This document shows, piece by piece, positions 51,218 to 60,122 of a DNA stretch of 64,000 bases; position 1 is the stretch's first letter; every line of letters begins with the position of its first letter. Source of the DNA: Desulfobacula sp. (GTDB lineage Bacteria; Desulfobacterota; Desulfobacteria; Desulfobacterales; Desulfobacteraceae); contig JAMPXP010000007.1 of NCBI GenBank assembly GCA_023701135.1, positions 1-64,000 of the forward strand. The letters run 5' to 3'. The position numbers were made by a program, and so were the translations under genes. The notes below the pieces were generated by a model. It worked only from the letters and a program-made list of their open reading frames with translations. It was not told the origin of the DNA and did not search any database.

Positions 51218-52099
51218 ATGCAATATACCATGACCAAGGGGAATTTCATCAACACCAGCCAGGGATTTTTCCATTACCATGTGCGGGGGGAATCCGGGCC
51301 CCAGGTTCATTTCTGCCACGGGCTTTCCCTCAGCGCCGGGACCTATCTTCCTTTTCTGGAAAGCCTTTCAGGCCATGATCTGAAAATTTTCGCCCCGGAT
51401 TTAAGGGGTCACGGCTATTCCACAAAGGAGAAGACCATTGAGGTCAAAAATTGGGATCTATTTGTAAAGGACCTGGAACAGCTTGTCCTCGGCATTACCC
51501 ATCCCCCGGTCATCGGCATCGGCCATTCCATCGGCGGCTATTTTACCTATGCGGCGGCTGCCCTTTATCCGGGGCTGTTTTCAAAAATCATCCTTCTGGA
51601 CCCCATTATTCTGCCCCCCCAAATTGTCCGGCTCTGCGCCTTGGCCAGATTCACCGGTCTTGACCGATATCACCCCCTTCCCCGCACGACCCGGAAGAAA
51701 AAATGTGAATTCGCTTCCAAGGAAGAGGCCCTGGACCATTATTCCGGCAAGGGCATGTTCAAATCCTGGAAACCCGAATTTGTCCGGGCCTTTGTGGATA
51801 CAGCCATTGAACAGGAGTCTGCAACCACCTGGGAACTCTGCTGCCGGCCGGAATTTGAAGCCCAAATCTATGAATCCGTGCCATTTGAAACCTGGCGGTT
51901 TGCCGATCTCATCCGTATCCCGGTCCTGATTGTCCGGGGAGAAAAATCAACCCTGTTTTACGAGCAGGCCGGCCTGAAGCTGGCGGAAAAAATCAGGGAA
52001 TGCCGTTTCATGACCCTTGAGGGCCTCGGCCATTTTCTCATGATGGAAGATCCGGACAAGGTGATGGATGCGATCCTCCCCTTTATCCGGAATCCATAA
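51218..52099 (+). CDS. Alpha/beta hydrolase
   Basis: A 293-residue hydrolase with the oxyanion region FCHGLSLSAGTY (near 33), the nucleophile elbow GIGHSIGGYFTYA (Ser near 108) and a catalytic His in LEGLGHFLMMEDP (near 275). An Asp in ILDPIILPP or the late IRIPVLIVRGEKS strand completes the triad. The lack of a signal peptide implies a cytoplasmic esterase or C-C hydrolase. It follows the ComF-like gene by 26 bp and ends 3 bp before the convergent TRAP permease gene. Confidence 0.88.
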   Translation: MQYTMTKGNFINTSQGFFHYHVRGESGPQVHFCHGLSLSAGTYLPFLESLSGHDLKIFAPDLRGHGYSTKEKTIEVKNWDLFVKDLEQLVLGITHPPVIGIGHSIGGYFTYAAAALYPGLFSKIILLDPIILPPQIVRLCALARFTGLDRYHPLPRTTRKKKCEFASKEEALDHYSGKGMFKSWKPEFVRAFVDTAIEQESATTWELCCRPEFEAQIYESVPFETWRFADLIRIPVLIVRGEKSTLFYEQAGLKLAEKIRECRFMTLEGLGHFLMMEDPDKVMDAILPFIRNP

Positions 52100-52102
52100 G
52101 GT

Positions 52103-53401
52103 CTACATCAACCCCGGCAGAAACGTGGCAATTTGGGGAAATAAAAGAAGCAGCAGGTTACAAATAATGAGAGCAATGAGAAAAGGCGCTACTCCTTTGA
52201 ATATGGTTTCCAGGGGGATGGTTTTGGCAACCCCGTAAACCACATAGACATTTATGCCCACCGGCGGGGTGATGACCCCCATCTCTGCAACCAGAACGAT
52301 GATGACGCCGAACCAGATGGGATCAAAACCCAGGGTGGTGGCCACAGGGAAAAAAATGGGCACCGTGAGCATGATCAGGGCGAACCCGTCCATGAAGCAT
52401 CCGCCGATGATATAGATGGTGATAATCACGATCATGATGAGCATGGGGGGCAGGGGCAGATTGCCGACCCAGTGGGACAGGGTAAAGGGAATCCGTGTGA
52501 CGGCCATGAAATGGCCGAAGACCGTTGCCCCGGCCACAATCACCATGACCATGCAGCTCAGGCGGGTGGTGTCGGCAATGGATTTTAAAAAATTCTGCCA
52601 GGACAATTGCCGCCGGACAACGGATACGAGAAGCGTAAAAAAAGCGCCGGTGGCCGCGGCTTCCGTGGGGGTGAAAAAACCGAAAAACAAACCGCCCATG
52701 ACAAAGCTGAAAATCACCAGGGCCTCAAAAATGCCGGACAGGGATTTTATTTTCTGGATAAGCGTTGTTTTCGGACCGGCCGGACCCATCTCCGGATGTT
52801 TCCTGACCCGGAGATGGATGGCCATCATGAACAGGAAAGACAATAAAATGCCCGGAAGAATCCCGGCCATGAATAATTTTCCAATGGATTGCTCGGTGAG
52901 AATCCCGTAGACAATAAATATGGTGGAAGGAGGAATCAGGATTCCGAGGCTTCCGGCTGCCGCGACGGTTCCTGCTGCAAGTCCCATATCATATTTGTAG
53001 CGCTTCATTTCCGGTATGGTGACCGTGGCCATGGTGGCCGCTGTGGCATTGGTGGACCCGGAGATGGTGGCAAACCCGGCGCAGGCCGCCACCGTGGCCA
53101 TGGCCAGCCCGCCTTTCCGGGCCCCCATCATGACATAGGCCGAATCATAGAGCCTTCGGCTGATGCCCGAATAAAACGAGATCTGGCCCATGAACATGAA
53201 CAAGGGGATGACCGTAAGGCTGTGGGAGGAAAACATTTCAAAATAATCCTTGGCAAGGATACTGAGGCCAGGCCCAAAGCCCTTGAGATAACTGAAGCCC
53301 AGGACGCCGATCATGCCCATGACAAAACCCACGGGGATGTTGGAAAACAAAAAGATCAGAAGAATAATAATACCGAGAATGCCGATGGTGGTTAAACTCA
53401 T
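52103..53401 (-). CDS. dctM: TRAP transporter large permease DctM
   Basis: A 432-residue protein with about twelve membrane helices. The family landmarks SIPVGFVMGMIGVLGF-like start, GFATISGSTNATAATMATVTIPEM (near 110) and the late GVITPPVGINVYVVYG (near 375) are present. It works with DctQ and the DctP binding protein to import a carboxylate using the sodium gradient. It overlaps dctQ by 4 bp, and the operon order is dctP, flavin reductase, dctQ, dctM. Confidence 0.92.
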   Translation of the reverse strand: MSLTTIGILGIIILLIFLFSNIPVGFVMGMIGVLGFSYLKGFGPGLSILAKDYFEMFSSHSLTVIPLFMFMGQISFYSGISRRLYDSAYVMMGARKGGLAMATVAACAGFATISGSTNATAATMATVTIPEMKRYKYDMGLAAGTVAAAGSLGILIPPSTIFIVYGILTEQSIGKLFMAGILPGILLSFLFMMAIHLRVRKHPEMGPAGPKTTLIQKIKSLSGIFEALVIFSFVMGGLFFGFFTPTEAAATGAFFTLLVSVVRRQLSWQNFLKSIADTTRLSCMVMVIVAGATVFGHFMAVTRIPFTLSHWVGNLPLPPMLIMIVIITIYIIGGCFMDGFALIMLTVPIFFPVATTLGFDPIWFGVIIVLVAEMGVITPPVGINVYVVYGVAKTIPLETIFKGVAPFLIALIICNLLLLLFPQIATFLPGLM

Positions 53402-53925
53402 TTGCCGGGTTCCTTTCTAAGGTCTTTGATAATGGCCGTCAGAAACACAAAGGTCACGGCCAGGGCGGAAAAGGCCAGGAGATAGACAAAGGGATGAAAA
53501 GGCAGTTGCATGGTCATGGAGACCTCACCGCTTTCTTTTAGATCCCGGGCATAGAGGACACATCGCCAGGCCAGGACGGCAAAGAAAATTCCGGACAGGG
53601 TATCGGTGATGAATTTTAGGAATACCTGCTTTTTTTTGGCCAGCAGGCGGACCAGCAGTTCGACGGCGACATGGCCGGACTGAACCGTGGTGTGGGCCAT
53701 GGCAAAGGCGGCGGCCACCGAACCGCACAGGGCCACAAGGTCATAGCTTCCGGGTACGGGTTTTAAGGTTGAAAGAAATTCCCATTGAAAAATCTTATAC
53801 AGGGTGACGCAAAAGCGTAAGCATACGTCTGTGGTGGTAATGAGCATCATGAGCACAATGGCCAGGCCGGAAATATAATACATCAACCGGACCAGCCCAT
53901 TGATGCCGGTTTCAAGGAGTTTCAT
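53398..53925 (-). CDS. dctQ: TRAP transporter small permease DctQ
   Basis: A 175-residue protein with four membrane segments (about 12-33, 60-82, 98-122 and 140-165). The SGLAIVLMMLITTTDVCLRF start and the GHVAVELLVRLL motif (near 85) are typical of DctQ. It forms the permease with DctM. It lies 31 bp after the flavin reductase gene. Confidence 0.87.
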   Translation of the reverse strand: MKLLETGINGLVRLMYYISGLAIVLMMLITTTDVCLRFCVTLYKIFQWEFLSTLKPVPGSYDLVALCGSVAAAFAMAHTTVQSGHVAVELLVRLLAKKKQVFLKFITDTLSGIFFAVLAWRCVLYARDLKESGEVSMTMQLPFHPFVYLLAFSALAVTFVFLTAIIKDLRKEPGK

Positions 53926-53956
53926 AGCAGGTATCCCCGATGTTCGTCAAAAAGGG

Positions 53957-54634
53957 TTAGGGTTTATTCAGTTTTCCGGCAGCGCCTTCCAGGCCGGCCA
54001 GGAGTTTTTCATTCATGCCCGGTATGACCATTTCGAATTTATTATCCACTGTCGTATAGTCATAATATCCCAGCCTCCCAATGGGACGGATTTTGAGGAT
54101 ATCGATTTTTCCGTCCTTTCCGATGCAGTCATCCTTGATATGGATGCCCGCCACCAGGCCGATGATGATATCCACGGTCCCCATGAGGCTTTTGCCGGGC
54201 AGTCTCAGGGTCTGGTGGTACCGGCATTCAAACTGGATGGGAGATTCGGCCACCCGGAAGGGTTTGACAAGGATTGAGGGGGCCTTTGTCAGCCCGGCCA
54301 GCTCAAATTCGTCAACCCCGTAGGGGACCTCCTGGGCAGACCGGTTTACGGCCTCCCGGAGGTCATAGGTGGCCATATTATAGACAAATTCCCCGGTCCG
54401 TTCGGCATTGACGGTGGAATCCTTGCGCTCACCCCGTGTATTCTGGTTGGCTGCAAACATGACATAGGGCGGATCAAAGGTCAGGTTTTGAAACTGGCTG
54501 TAAGGGGCCAGGTTTGATACCCCGTCCGGGCTGAGGGTGGAAATCCAGCCGATGGGGCGGGGCACCACACATGATTTGAATGGGTCAAACGGCAGTCCAT
54601 GATCCTTGTTTTCAAATTCATAAAACATACTCAA
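53957..54634 (-). CDS. Flavin reductase family protein
   Basis: A 225-residue split-barrel FMN protein: CVVPRPIGWISTLSPDGVSNLAPYSQFQN near 22-50 binds flavin phosphate, and EFVYNMATYDLREAVNRSA and FECRYHQTLRLPG (near 135) are the other conserved parts. Members reduce flavins for monooxygenases or are stand-alone flavoproteins. Its place inside a TRAP operon suggests it acts on or beside metabolism of the imported compound. Confidence 0.85.
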   Translation of the reverse strand: MSMFYEFENKDHGLPFDPFKSCVVPRPIGWISTLSPDGVSNLAPYSQFQNLTFDPPYVMFAANQNTRGERKDSTVNAERTGEFVYNMATYDLREAVNRSAQEVPYGVDEFELAGLTKAPSILVKPFRVAESPIQFECRYHQTLRLPGKSLMGTVDIIIGLVAGIHIKDDCIGKDGKIDILKIRPIGRLGYYDYTTVDNKFEMVIPGMNEKLLAGLEGAAGKLNKP

Positions 54635-54687
54635 TCACCAGCTCCTGATTATTGCGGAAACTCGCTGCCGCTTGTTTCAACGATGGA

Positions 54688-55710
54688 TCAATAGGTTTTT
54701 ACGGCCTCCTGGAGAAAATCTACGTATTCCTGGGCCGGCAGCCCCTTTTCAGTGGCTTCTTTAACCCATTTTCCGATGACCGGTTTGACCGCTTCGGCCC
54801 AGCGGGCATTTTCCTCTGCGGACAGGGGAATGATTTTGTTGCCCAACTGCAGGGTAAACTCGCGGCCGGCGATATCGCTGTCATCCCAGGCTTTGCCGAA
54901 TTTGGGGATGAATTCTTTATTCACCTGTTCAAAAACAGCCTGAACATCCGGAGGCAGGGATGCCCATTTGTCTTTGTTCATGAAAACATAGAGACCCGAC
55001 GTATAGCCGATGCTGTAAGTTTCCGTGGTGAATTTGATGACTTCGGCCTGTTTCCATCCTTTCAGGGCTTCCATGGGAACCAGGGTGGCGTTGCAGACGC
55101 CTTTCTGCAGGGCTTCATAGGCTTCGTTCTGGGCCATGGCCACGGGAACTGCGCCCAGTGCTTCGATGACCTTTACACTGAAGCCGTAACACCGGACTTT
55201 CATCCCCTTGATATCTTCTATGGTATTGATGGGTGACTGGCTGTGGATCAATCCAGGGCCGTGCGCATGGAACAGCATGACCTTGATATTGTCCAGTTCC
55301 TTGGGTTTGAATTTTTCGTAAAAGGCATTGATGATTTTGGTGGCCTGGGTGCCGTTCTTATATCCCACGGGCAGGTCTATGGCTTCCAGGGCGGGGAAAA
55401 CACCCCGGCTGTATCCCAGCACGGAAAACCCGATATCGGTGATGCCGTCCACAACAGCTCCGTAGGTTTTGGCCCCGGCCACAAGGGAACCGCCCGGGTA
55501 ATAGGTCATTTTCACTTTTCCGTTGGTGCGTTTTTCAATTTCATCACAATATTCCTGGCCCAGTTGGCCATGGATGTGCGAGGGGGGAAACATATTGCTG
55601 AAACTGATCTCGATCGGTTTGGCAGAAACATTGCCGGCAAAGGATAGGAGCAAGGCAATTGAAACTGAAACAACAAATAAAGCAAACCCTGTTTTGAACT
55701 TCATTGGCAC
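54688..55710 (-). CDS. dctP: TRAP transporter substrate-binding protein DctP
   Basis: A 340-residue periplasmic binding protein with a signal peptide (hydrophobic 7-27, cleavage near VSA-KP). IEISFSNMFPPSHIHGQLG and the helical CDEIEKRTNGKVKMTYYPGGSLV follow, and MKVRCYGFSVKVIEALGAVPVAM (near 170) holds the region where an Arg binds the ligand carboxylate. It heads the TRAP operon. An inverted repeat at 55762-55783 lies upstream as a possible operator. Confidence 0.9.
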   Translation of the reverse strand: MPMKFKTGFALFVVSVSIALLLSFAGNVSAKPIEISFSNMFPPSHIHGQLGQEYCDEIEKRTNGKVKMTYYPGGSLVAGAKTYGAVVDGITDIGFSVLGYSRGVFPALEAIDLPVGYKNGTQATKIINAFYEKFKPKELDNIKVMLFHAHGPGLIHSQSPINTIEDIKGMKVRCYGFSVKVIEALGAVPVAMAQNEAYEALQKGVCNATLVPMEALKGWKQAEVIKFTTETYSIGYTSGLYVFMNKDKWASLPPDVQAVFEQVNKEFIPKFGKAWDDSDIAGREFTLQLGNKIIPLSAEENARWAEAVKPVIGKWVKEATEKGLPAQEYVDFLQEAVKTY

Positions 55711-55761
55711 CCTCCATAAATGAAAGAATTAAAGAAATAAATCACGCCTTTAGACTAAACA

Positions 55762-55783
55762 AACGTTAGATTTTTTTAACGTT
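55762..55783 (-). promoter_or_regulatory. Inverted repeat before dctP, possible operator
   Basis: AACGTTA (55762-55768) and TAACGTT (55777-55783) are a perfect 7-bp inverted repeat around an 8-base AT-rich centre, about 50 bp upstream of the dctP start. The symmetry suits a dimeric repressor such as a TetR- or MarR-type protein. No partner of the TetR type lies in the window. Confidence 0.45.
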
Positions 55784-55818
55784 CGATTATCAGTCCATAG
55801 CATGCTGTTTTTGTCTTG

Positions 55819-57618
55819 TCAACAGGTTCTGTTTTTTGATCTGAAGGGGAGTTTGACGGTAAACAGAGAGCCTTTTCCAGGGGTTGAATCCACCTCCATT
55901 TGACCGCCGTGGTGATCCACAATAATAAAATATGAAATGGAAAGGCCCAGTCCCGTCCCTTTTTCAGGGCCCTTTGTCGTAAAGAAGGGTTCGAAAACGT
56001 GTTTGCATGTCTCCGGATCCATCCCCGTCCCATTGTCCTCCACCTCAATATGAACCTGGGTCAGCCCCTTTTTAAGGCGGATGGTCAGTTTCGGGGTGTC
56101 GTTGGCATAGGTTTTTGAATTCATGGATTGGGAAGCGTTTTTAACCAGATTAAATAATACCTGCTGGATTTTGCTTTTTTCACCGTAAATTCCGGGGAGA
56201 TCCGGATTGTATTCTTTTATTATTTCAATGGGTTGAAACCCATTCTTTTTTTTAAAGCTGACATCATTTTTTACAAGGTCCAGGGTGGTATCAATCAGAT
56301 CTTCCAGATTAATTTCCTTTCTTTTCAGGTCGCTTTTTTTAGAGAAGCTCAACATATTCTCTATGATTTCAGCGACCTGCCGGCCGGCCTGATGGATATT
56401 TTCAAGCTGCCTCAAAATCCCCCTTTTTTCCATAAAACCGCGGATGACGGCCATGGAGGTTCCGAGTTCTTCCGCTGTGTCATGGTTGGCGGGGATATCC
56501 CGGGTGAGCCGGTTATGGATGATCTGGGCGTTCTGCATGATACCGGACAGGGGATTATTGATCTCATGGGCCATCCCGGCGGCCAGGCCCCCGACGGACA
56601 TCATTTTTTCGGACTGGATCATCATCTCCTGGGTTTTTTTTCTTTCGGTAATATCATTGACCAGTGAAGCCACGCCAATGATTTTGCCGTCAATGGTTTT
56701 CAGGCGCGTGTTATACCAGTCGCAAAGGATTCTTTTCCCGCTTTTGGTGATGTTTTCATTCATGTTCCGCTCCCCGCCCCGGCCGGCCAGCAGGTTTTGA
56801 AACACCAGGTTCACCTGCTCCCGGACATCTTCAGGGAGAATCAGGTCTGCAACATGTTTTCCCATGGCCTCGTCCCTCGAATAGCCGAAGATACTTTCAG
56901 CAGAAGGGTTCCACTCCCTCACCCGGAATTCCGTATCCCAGGAAATGGCACCCACCGGGGTGTTCTTAAGATGAACGGAAAGCTGGTGTCTGCTTTCCAG
57001 GAGTTCTTTTTCCGTTTTTTTCCGGTTATCCAGTTCTTCTTTTAAAGAGGTCAAGGCCTTTTGCCGTATGGTGAAGATGTTGAATGAGGCCAGGAACACA
57101 CAGGTCATGACCACCAGATTATCCAGGAAATAATCCAAATGCGCATCAGCACCAAGACTTGCAGTCTTTTTTAAATGATAATTAAAAATTAAAAACAGGC
57201 ATAGATTAAAGGCGAAATAGGCCGATATCGGTTTTCGGCTTTTGGCGGCCACCGGCAGGGCAGCCATAAGGCCGATGATAAACACAATGGTATCTAGTTT
57301 AGTGACGATGGAACGGTTTGAACCCAGAAACATCACGGCCCATATGGTTGAAAAACCGGTCAAAAAGAGGAGATGAACCGCGGCCCGGTAATTTCCTTTT
57401 ACCAGGAGGCCCAGGGCAACCAGGATGATCATAAAGGCGAAGACTTGGGCCAGAACAATGATGCTGCCCAAGCCGCGGAACCAGCTTGAATACACAATGG
57501 TTACCGATATGGTGAGAAGGGCGCAGAGAATGGCGATGAGGGCAAATCTCGCCGTCAGGCAGACTTCTTTTTCCCGGGGGTCGTAATGTTGCAGGAAGAT
57601 CTTCAATAGCCGGTTCAT
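55819..57618 (-). CDS. Membrane sensor histidine kinase (PAS-HisKA-HATPase)
   Basis: A 599-residue kinase with an N-terminal membrane sensor of about six helices (about 25-190), then a PAS domain (about 210-330) with EWNPSAESIFGYSRDEAMG, a HisKA box with AAGMAHEINNPLSGIM (near 355) and an ATPase domain with N-box NLVKNASQSM and glycine boxes EDNGTGMD and GTGLGLSISY. Unlike the other kinases here it has no receiver and uses HEINN rather than HDFNN. It lies between the AcnX genes and dctP on the same strand, so it probably senses a compound linked to that pathway. The response regulator is not in the window. Confidence 0.92.
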   Translation of the reverse strand: MNRLLKIFLQHYDPREKEVCLTARFALIAILCALLTISVTIVYSSWFRGLGSIIVLAQVFAFMIILVALGLLVKGNYRAAVHLLFLTGFSTIWAVMFLGSNRSIVTKLDTIVFIIGLMAALPVAAKSRKPISAYFAFNLCLFLIFNYHLKKTASLGADAHLDYFLDNLVVMTCVFLASFNIFTIRQKALTSLKEELDNRKKTEKELLESRHQLSVHLKNTPVGAISWDTEFRVREWNPSAESIFGYSRDEAMGKHVADLILPEDVREQVNLVFQNLLAGRGGERNMNENITKSGKRILCDWYNTRLKTIDGKIIGVASLVNDITERKKTQEMMIQSEKMMSVGGLAAGMAHEINNPLSGIMQNAQIIHNRLTRDIPANHDTAEELGTSMAVIRGFMEKRGILRQLENIHQAGRQVAEIIENMLSFSKKSDLKRKEINLEDLIDTTLDLVKNDVSFKKKNGFQPIEIIKEYNPDLPGIYGEKSKIQQVLFNLVKNASQSMNSKTYANDTPKLTIRLKKGLTQVHIEVEDNGTGMDPETCKHVFEPFFTTKGPEKGTGLGLSISYFIIVDHHGGQMEVDSTPGKGSLFTVKLPFRSKNRTC

Positions 57619-57704
57619 TTCATCTTACCTCTGATACGGTTGCAGGTTCAGCTCTATTTTGGCTTATACCTAATGAAATGCGCCGGACAAATCAATAAAA
57701 AAGA

Positions 57705-58112
57705 TCAGATTTTCATAATCTCCACAAAGCCCCTGTCGGCATCAATGCGGACAAAATCGCCGGTTTCAATATGATCAACGGGATTTTTTTCCAGCCCATG
57801 AACCATGGGCGTCTCCGTGATGATGGCGCTGACCGCCACCACCCCTTCGGCCTTTTCATTGATGATCCCCTTGGGGGCAAACCCTCTTTTAAAGGCGGCA
57901 TAATATTGCCATGAGCCTGTGGTGGAACCCTTTCCCGTGGGAAATACCAGGATTTTCCCAGCCACGCTTTGGCCGTAGAGGTCATGGCCGGGTTCACGGA
58001 TGATGCCGGATTCCGGGTCCATGCCGCCGGTAAAGGAGATGGCCATGCGGCTGACCAGGGCCTCGCCTTCTGCCAGGCCCCGGGTGACGGGTTTGGCTTT
58101 GAGTCTTATCAT
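57705..58112 (-). CDS. Aconitase X swivelling-domain subunit (AcnX small)
   Basis: A 135-residue protein corresponding to the small, swivelling domain of aconitase X: VTRGLAEGEALVS at the start, ILVFPTGKGSTTGSWQYYA (near 65) and VSAIITETPMVHGLE. The frame continues upstream to 58463, but GGGAGG at good spacing marks ATG at 58112, which overlaps the large subunit gene by 4 bp. The two together form the enzyme. AcnX enzymes dehydrate cis-3-hydroxyproline or mevalonate phosphate in characterised cases. Confidence 0.87.
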   Translation of the reverse strand: MIRLKAKPVTRGLAEGEALVSRMAISFTGGMDPESGIIREPGHDLYGQSVAGKILVFPTGKGSTTGSWQYYAAFKRGFAPKGIINEKAEGVVAVSAIITETPMVHGLEKNPVDHIETGDFVRIDADRGFVEIMKI

Positions 58113-59365
58113 TTTCTTCCCTCCCATTTTCCGGATATGGCGGACAGGACACACTCTCTTGTAGAACCGAACCAGGTTTCCATGCCGAAGAGGGTGTGGG
58201 CATAATAGCTTGCCCTGGCCGAATTGACGGCAATCACCCTCACCCCCTGTTCCTTGAGGTACAGGTGGGGGCCGTCGGCGGCGCCCACGTCGCTCACCAC
58301 CCGGACCCCGGACCGTGTTAAGGCCTTTAAAAGGCCCATCCTGTCGCAAAGGAGTTTTACCCATGCCGAGGTGCAGATCCAGAATTGGGTGTCTGCGTGG
58401 ACCTGTTCGCCTTCCATGAGCCCGGCGATTTCCTGAACCTCCTGGATGCTGCACTGGGGGCACCCGAAAATCACCAGATCCACTTTATCCGACCTGGCGG
58501 AGGAGATTTCCCCATGGGCTTTGTCCACATCTTCCGGAAGGGCCGAAAGGGTGGGAATGGGCTTGCTGTTTTTCCCCAGGGCTGTCTCCGTATCCGGGGC
58601 TTCCGGCGTGATTCCCACCAGGTGGACCATGCCCATGGCCCCGGTCACCGTCAGGGTGTACAGCAGGCCTTTGATCTTTTCAATGTGCAGGTCCGGAGGC
58701 AGTTTGATAAAGGCCGGAATCCGGGCGCCGATGCTTTTTCCCAGGGACCATCCCAGGGCCTTGAAATCTTCGGGCCCGTAAGATTCCAGATCCAGTTCCC
58801 CCACATCAACCATCAGATCGGCCCTGCGGTTTTCCTTGAGGTGCAGGCCCCATTCCGGGATGACCCCGGCAATGGCGGCGGCCAGGGCCACATGGTCCCC
58901 GTCCCGGTTGGACCTTGCACCGATGACGGAATTGGCGAAGACCTGGCTGCCCGACGAGGCCCATGCAATATGATCCCCGAATCTGGGCACATTGCCCGCC
59001 AGATAATGATGGCAGGTATAGGTCGGAACGATACCCAGTTTTTGTAATACATCGTGAATCCGTCCCTGCCGCTGCCTGAACCGCATGGGGACCTTCATTT
59101 CATCGGCCTGGAGCGGGTCATACATTTCGGGATTCTTGGTGGTGAAGACCCGCACCCGTGTTCCCCCCCGGGCCAGATCCTCCAGCCAGTCTATCCCCTC
59201 GTCCAGGAGAACGGGAAAATTGCCGGCAATGTGGACGCTGGTGACCGGGATCAGCCTTTGGGCATCATAGCATTGGCCATAGGCCATAAGAATGTCCATG
59301 GCCTTTCTCACGCCGTCCCCCTGCTTTCCGGCCAGCATGTCCTTTTGTTGCGGGGTTAATTCCAT
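58109..59365 (-). CDS. Aconitase X catalytic subunit (DUF521, AcnX large)
   Basis: A 418-residue dehydratase-like protein with the AcnX hallmarks: LTPQQKDMLAGKQGDGVRKAMDILMAYG at the start, SVHIAGNF, YTCHHYLAGNVP (near 133), WASSGSQVFANSVIGARSNRDG and, late, IFGCPQCSIQEVQ (near 305) and FWICTSAW (near 345), whose cysteines hold a Fe-S or metal centre. It follows the MarR gene and is coupled to the small subunit. The context of a carboxylate transporter suggests catabolism of an imported hydroxy acid. Confidence 0.88.
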   Translation of the reverse strand: MELTPQQKDMLAGKQGDGVRKAMDILMAYGQCYDAQRLIPVTSVHIAGNFPVLLDEGIDWLEDLARGGTRVRVFTTKNPEMYDPLQADEMKVPMRFRQRQGRIHDVLQKLGIVPTYTCHHYLAGNVPRFGDHIAWASSGSQVFANSVIGARSNRDGDHVALAAAIAGVIPEWGLHLKENRRADLMVDVGELDLESYGPEDFKALGWSLGKSIGARIPAFIKLPPDLHIEKIKGLLYTLTVTGAMGMVHLVGITPEAPDTETALGKNSKPIPTLSALPEDVDKAHGEISSARSDKVDLVIFGCPQCSIQEVQEIAGLMEGEQVHADTQFWICTSAWVKLLCDRMGLLKALTRSGVRVVSDVGAADGPHLYLKEQGVRVIAVNSARASYYAHTLFGMETWFGSTRECVLSAISGKWEGRK

Positions 59366-59420
59366 GGGCCTCCTGATAAGAATAGGGTTTTAATGGAAAA
59401 GGGTTTTCCCCTGGTGTCTG

Positions 59421-59897
59421 TCACCGGGACATTTCCTTGTTCAGGGCCGTGGTGGCCTTGATAAGGATTTTGATCTTTTCCAGGAGATCTTTTTTGTCCG
59501 GTTCGGAAAAATCCTTTAAGATCAGGTCAATGGCCTGGTCTTTTTCTTCTTCGATGAGTTTCAGGGTGGTCTTTCCCTTGTCCGTAATGGCCAGCAGGGT
59601 CACGCGATCGTCATGGGGGTCGGGTTTCCGGAGGATGAACGCCTGGCGTTCAAGGCGCTTGGCAAGGCCCGTCATATTGGCACCGGGCACCAGCATGATT
59701 TTTCCCACGCTGCTGATTTTATTCTGACCCAGATCCGAAGATTCCAGGACCCTTAAAATATTGTATTGGGGAAAGGACAGCCCGTATTTTTTGAAAATGG
59801 CGGAATGGGTGCGTTTGAAATTTTCCGCTGCTCTTACAATGGCCATCATGACCTTTTCATCAAAGGTCAGGTCATTCTGATAATTTGTTTTTCCCAC
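59421..59897 (-). CDS. MarR-family transcriptional regulator
   Basis: A 158-residue winged-helix regulator. A helical N-terminus for dimerisation is followed by the DNA-binding part with LSFPQYNILRVL, KIMLVPGANMTGLAKRLERQAFILRK and the wing DPHDDRVTLLAITDKG. The best start is GTG at 59897, with AAGGAG 8 bp upstream; an upstream ATG at 59948 has no site. It is divergent from the molybdoenzyme gene and heads the AcnX-kinase-TRAP run, so it likely controls both through the operator at 59979-60013. Confidence 0.88.
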   Translation of the reverse strand: MGKTNYQNDLTFDEKVMMAIVRAAENFKRTHSAIFKKYGLSFPQYNILRVLESSDLGQNKISSVGKIMLVPGANMTGLAKRLERQAFILRKPDPHDDRVTLLAITDKGKTTLKLIEEEKDQAIDLILKDFSEPDKKDLLEKIKILIKATTALNKEMSR

Positions 59898-59978
59898 GCT
59901 TCTGTCTCCTTGTGAACTCCCCGGCAAGATAATGATGACCCATTCCAATTTACCGTCAATTAATCACAGAACAAATAA

Positions 59979-60034
59979 ATAGTCAACTTATTGATTATTT
60001 ATTTGTTGACTATCAAAATCTCAACTGATATTTG
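59979..60034. promoter_or_regulatory. Symmetric MarR operator with divergent promoters
   Basis: ATAGTCAAC (59979-59987) and GTTGACTAT (60005-60013) form a perfect 9-bp inverted repeat with 17 bases between. Each arm contains a TTGACT -35: on the plus strand at 60006-60011 with TATTTG at 60029-60034 (17 bp), and on the minus strand from 59986 to 59981 with TTAATT 17 bp beyond. A MarR dimer on this site would shut both directions. Confidence 0.62.
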
Positions 60035-60122
60035 TTTTATAGCATCATCTGTTGTCAAGACAAAACAAAAAGACAGCCGAACCATCGGAGGTCATTCGTA
60101 AACAGAACCTGGAGGGTATAAA

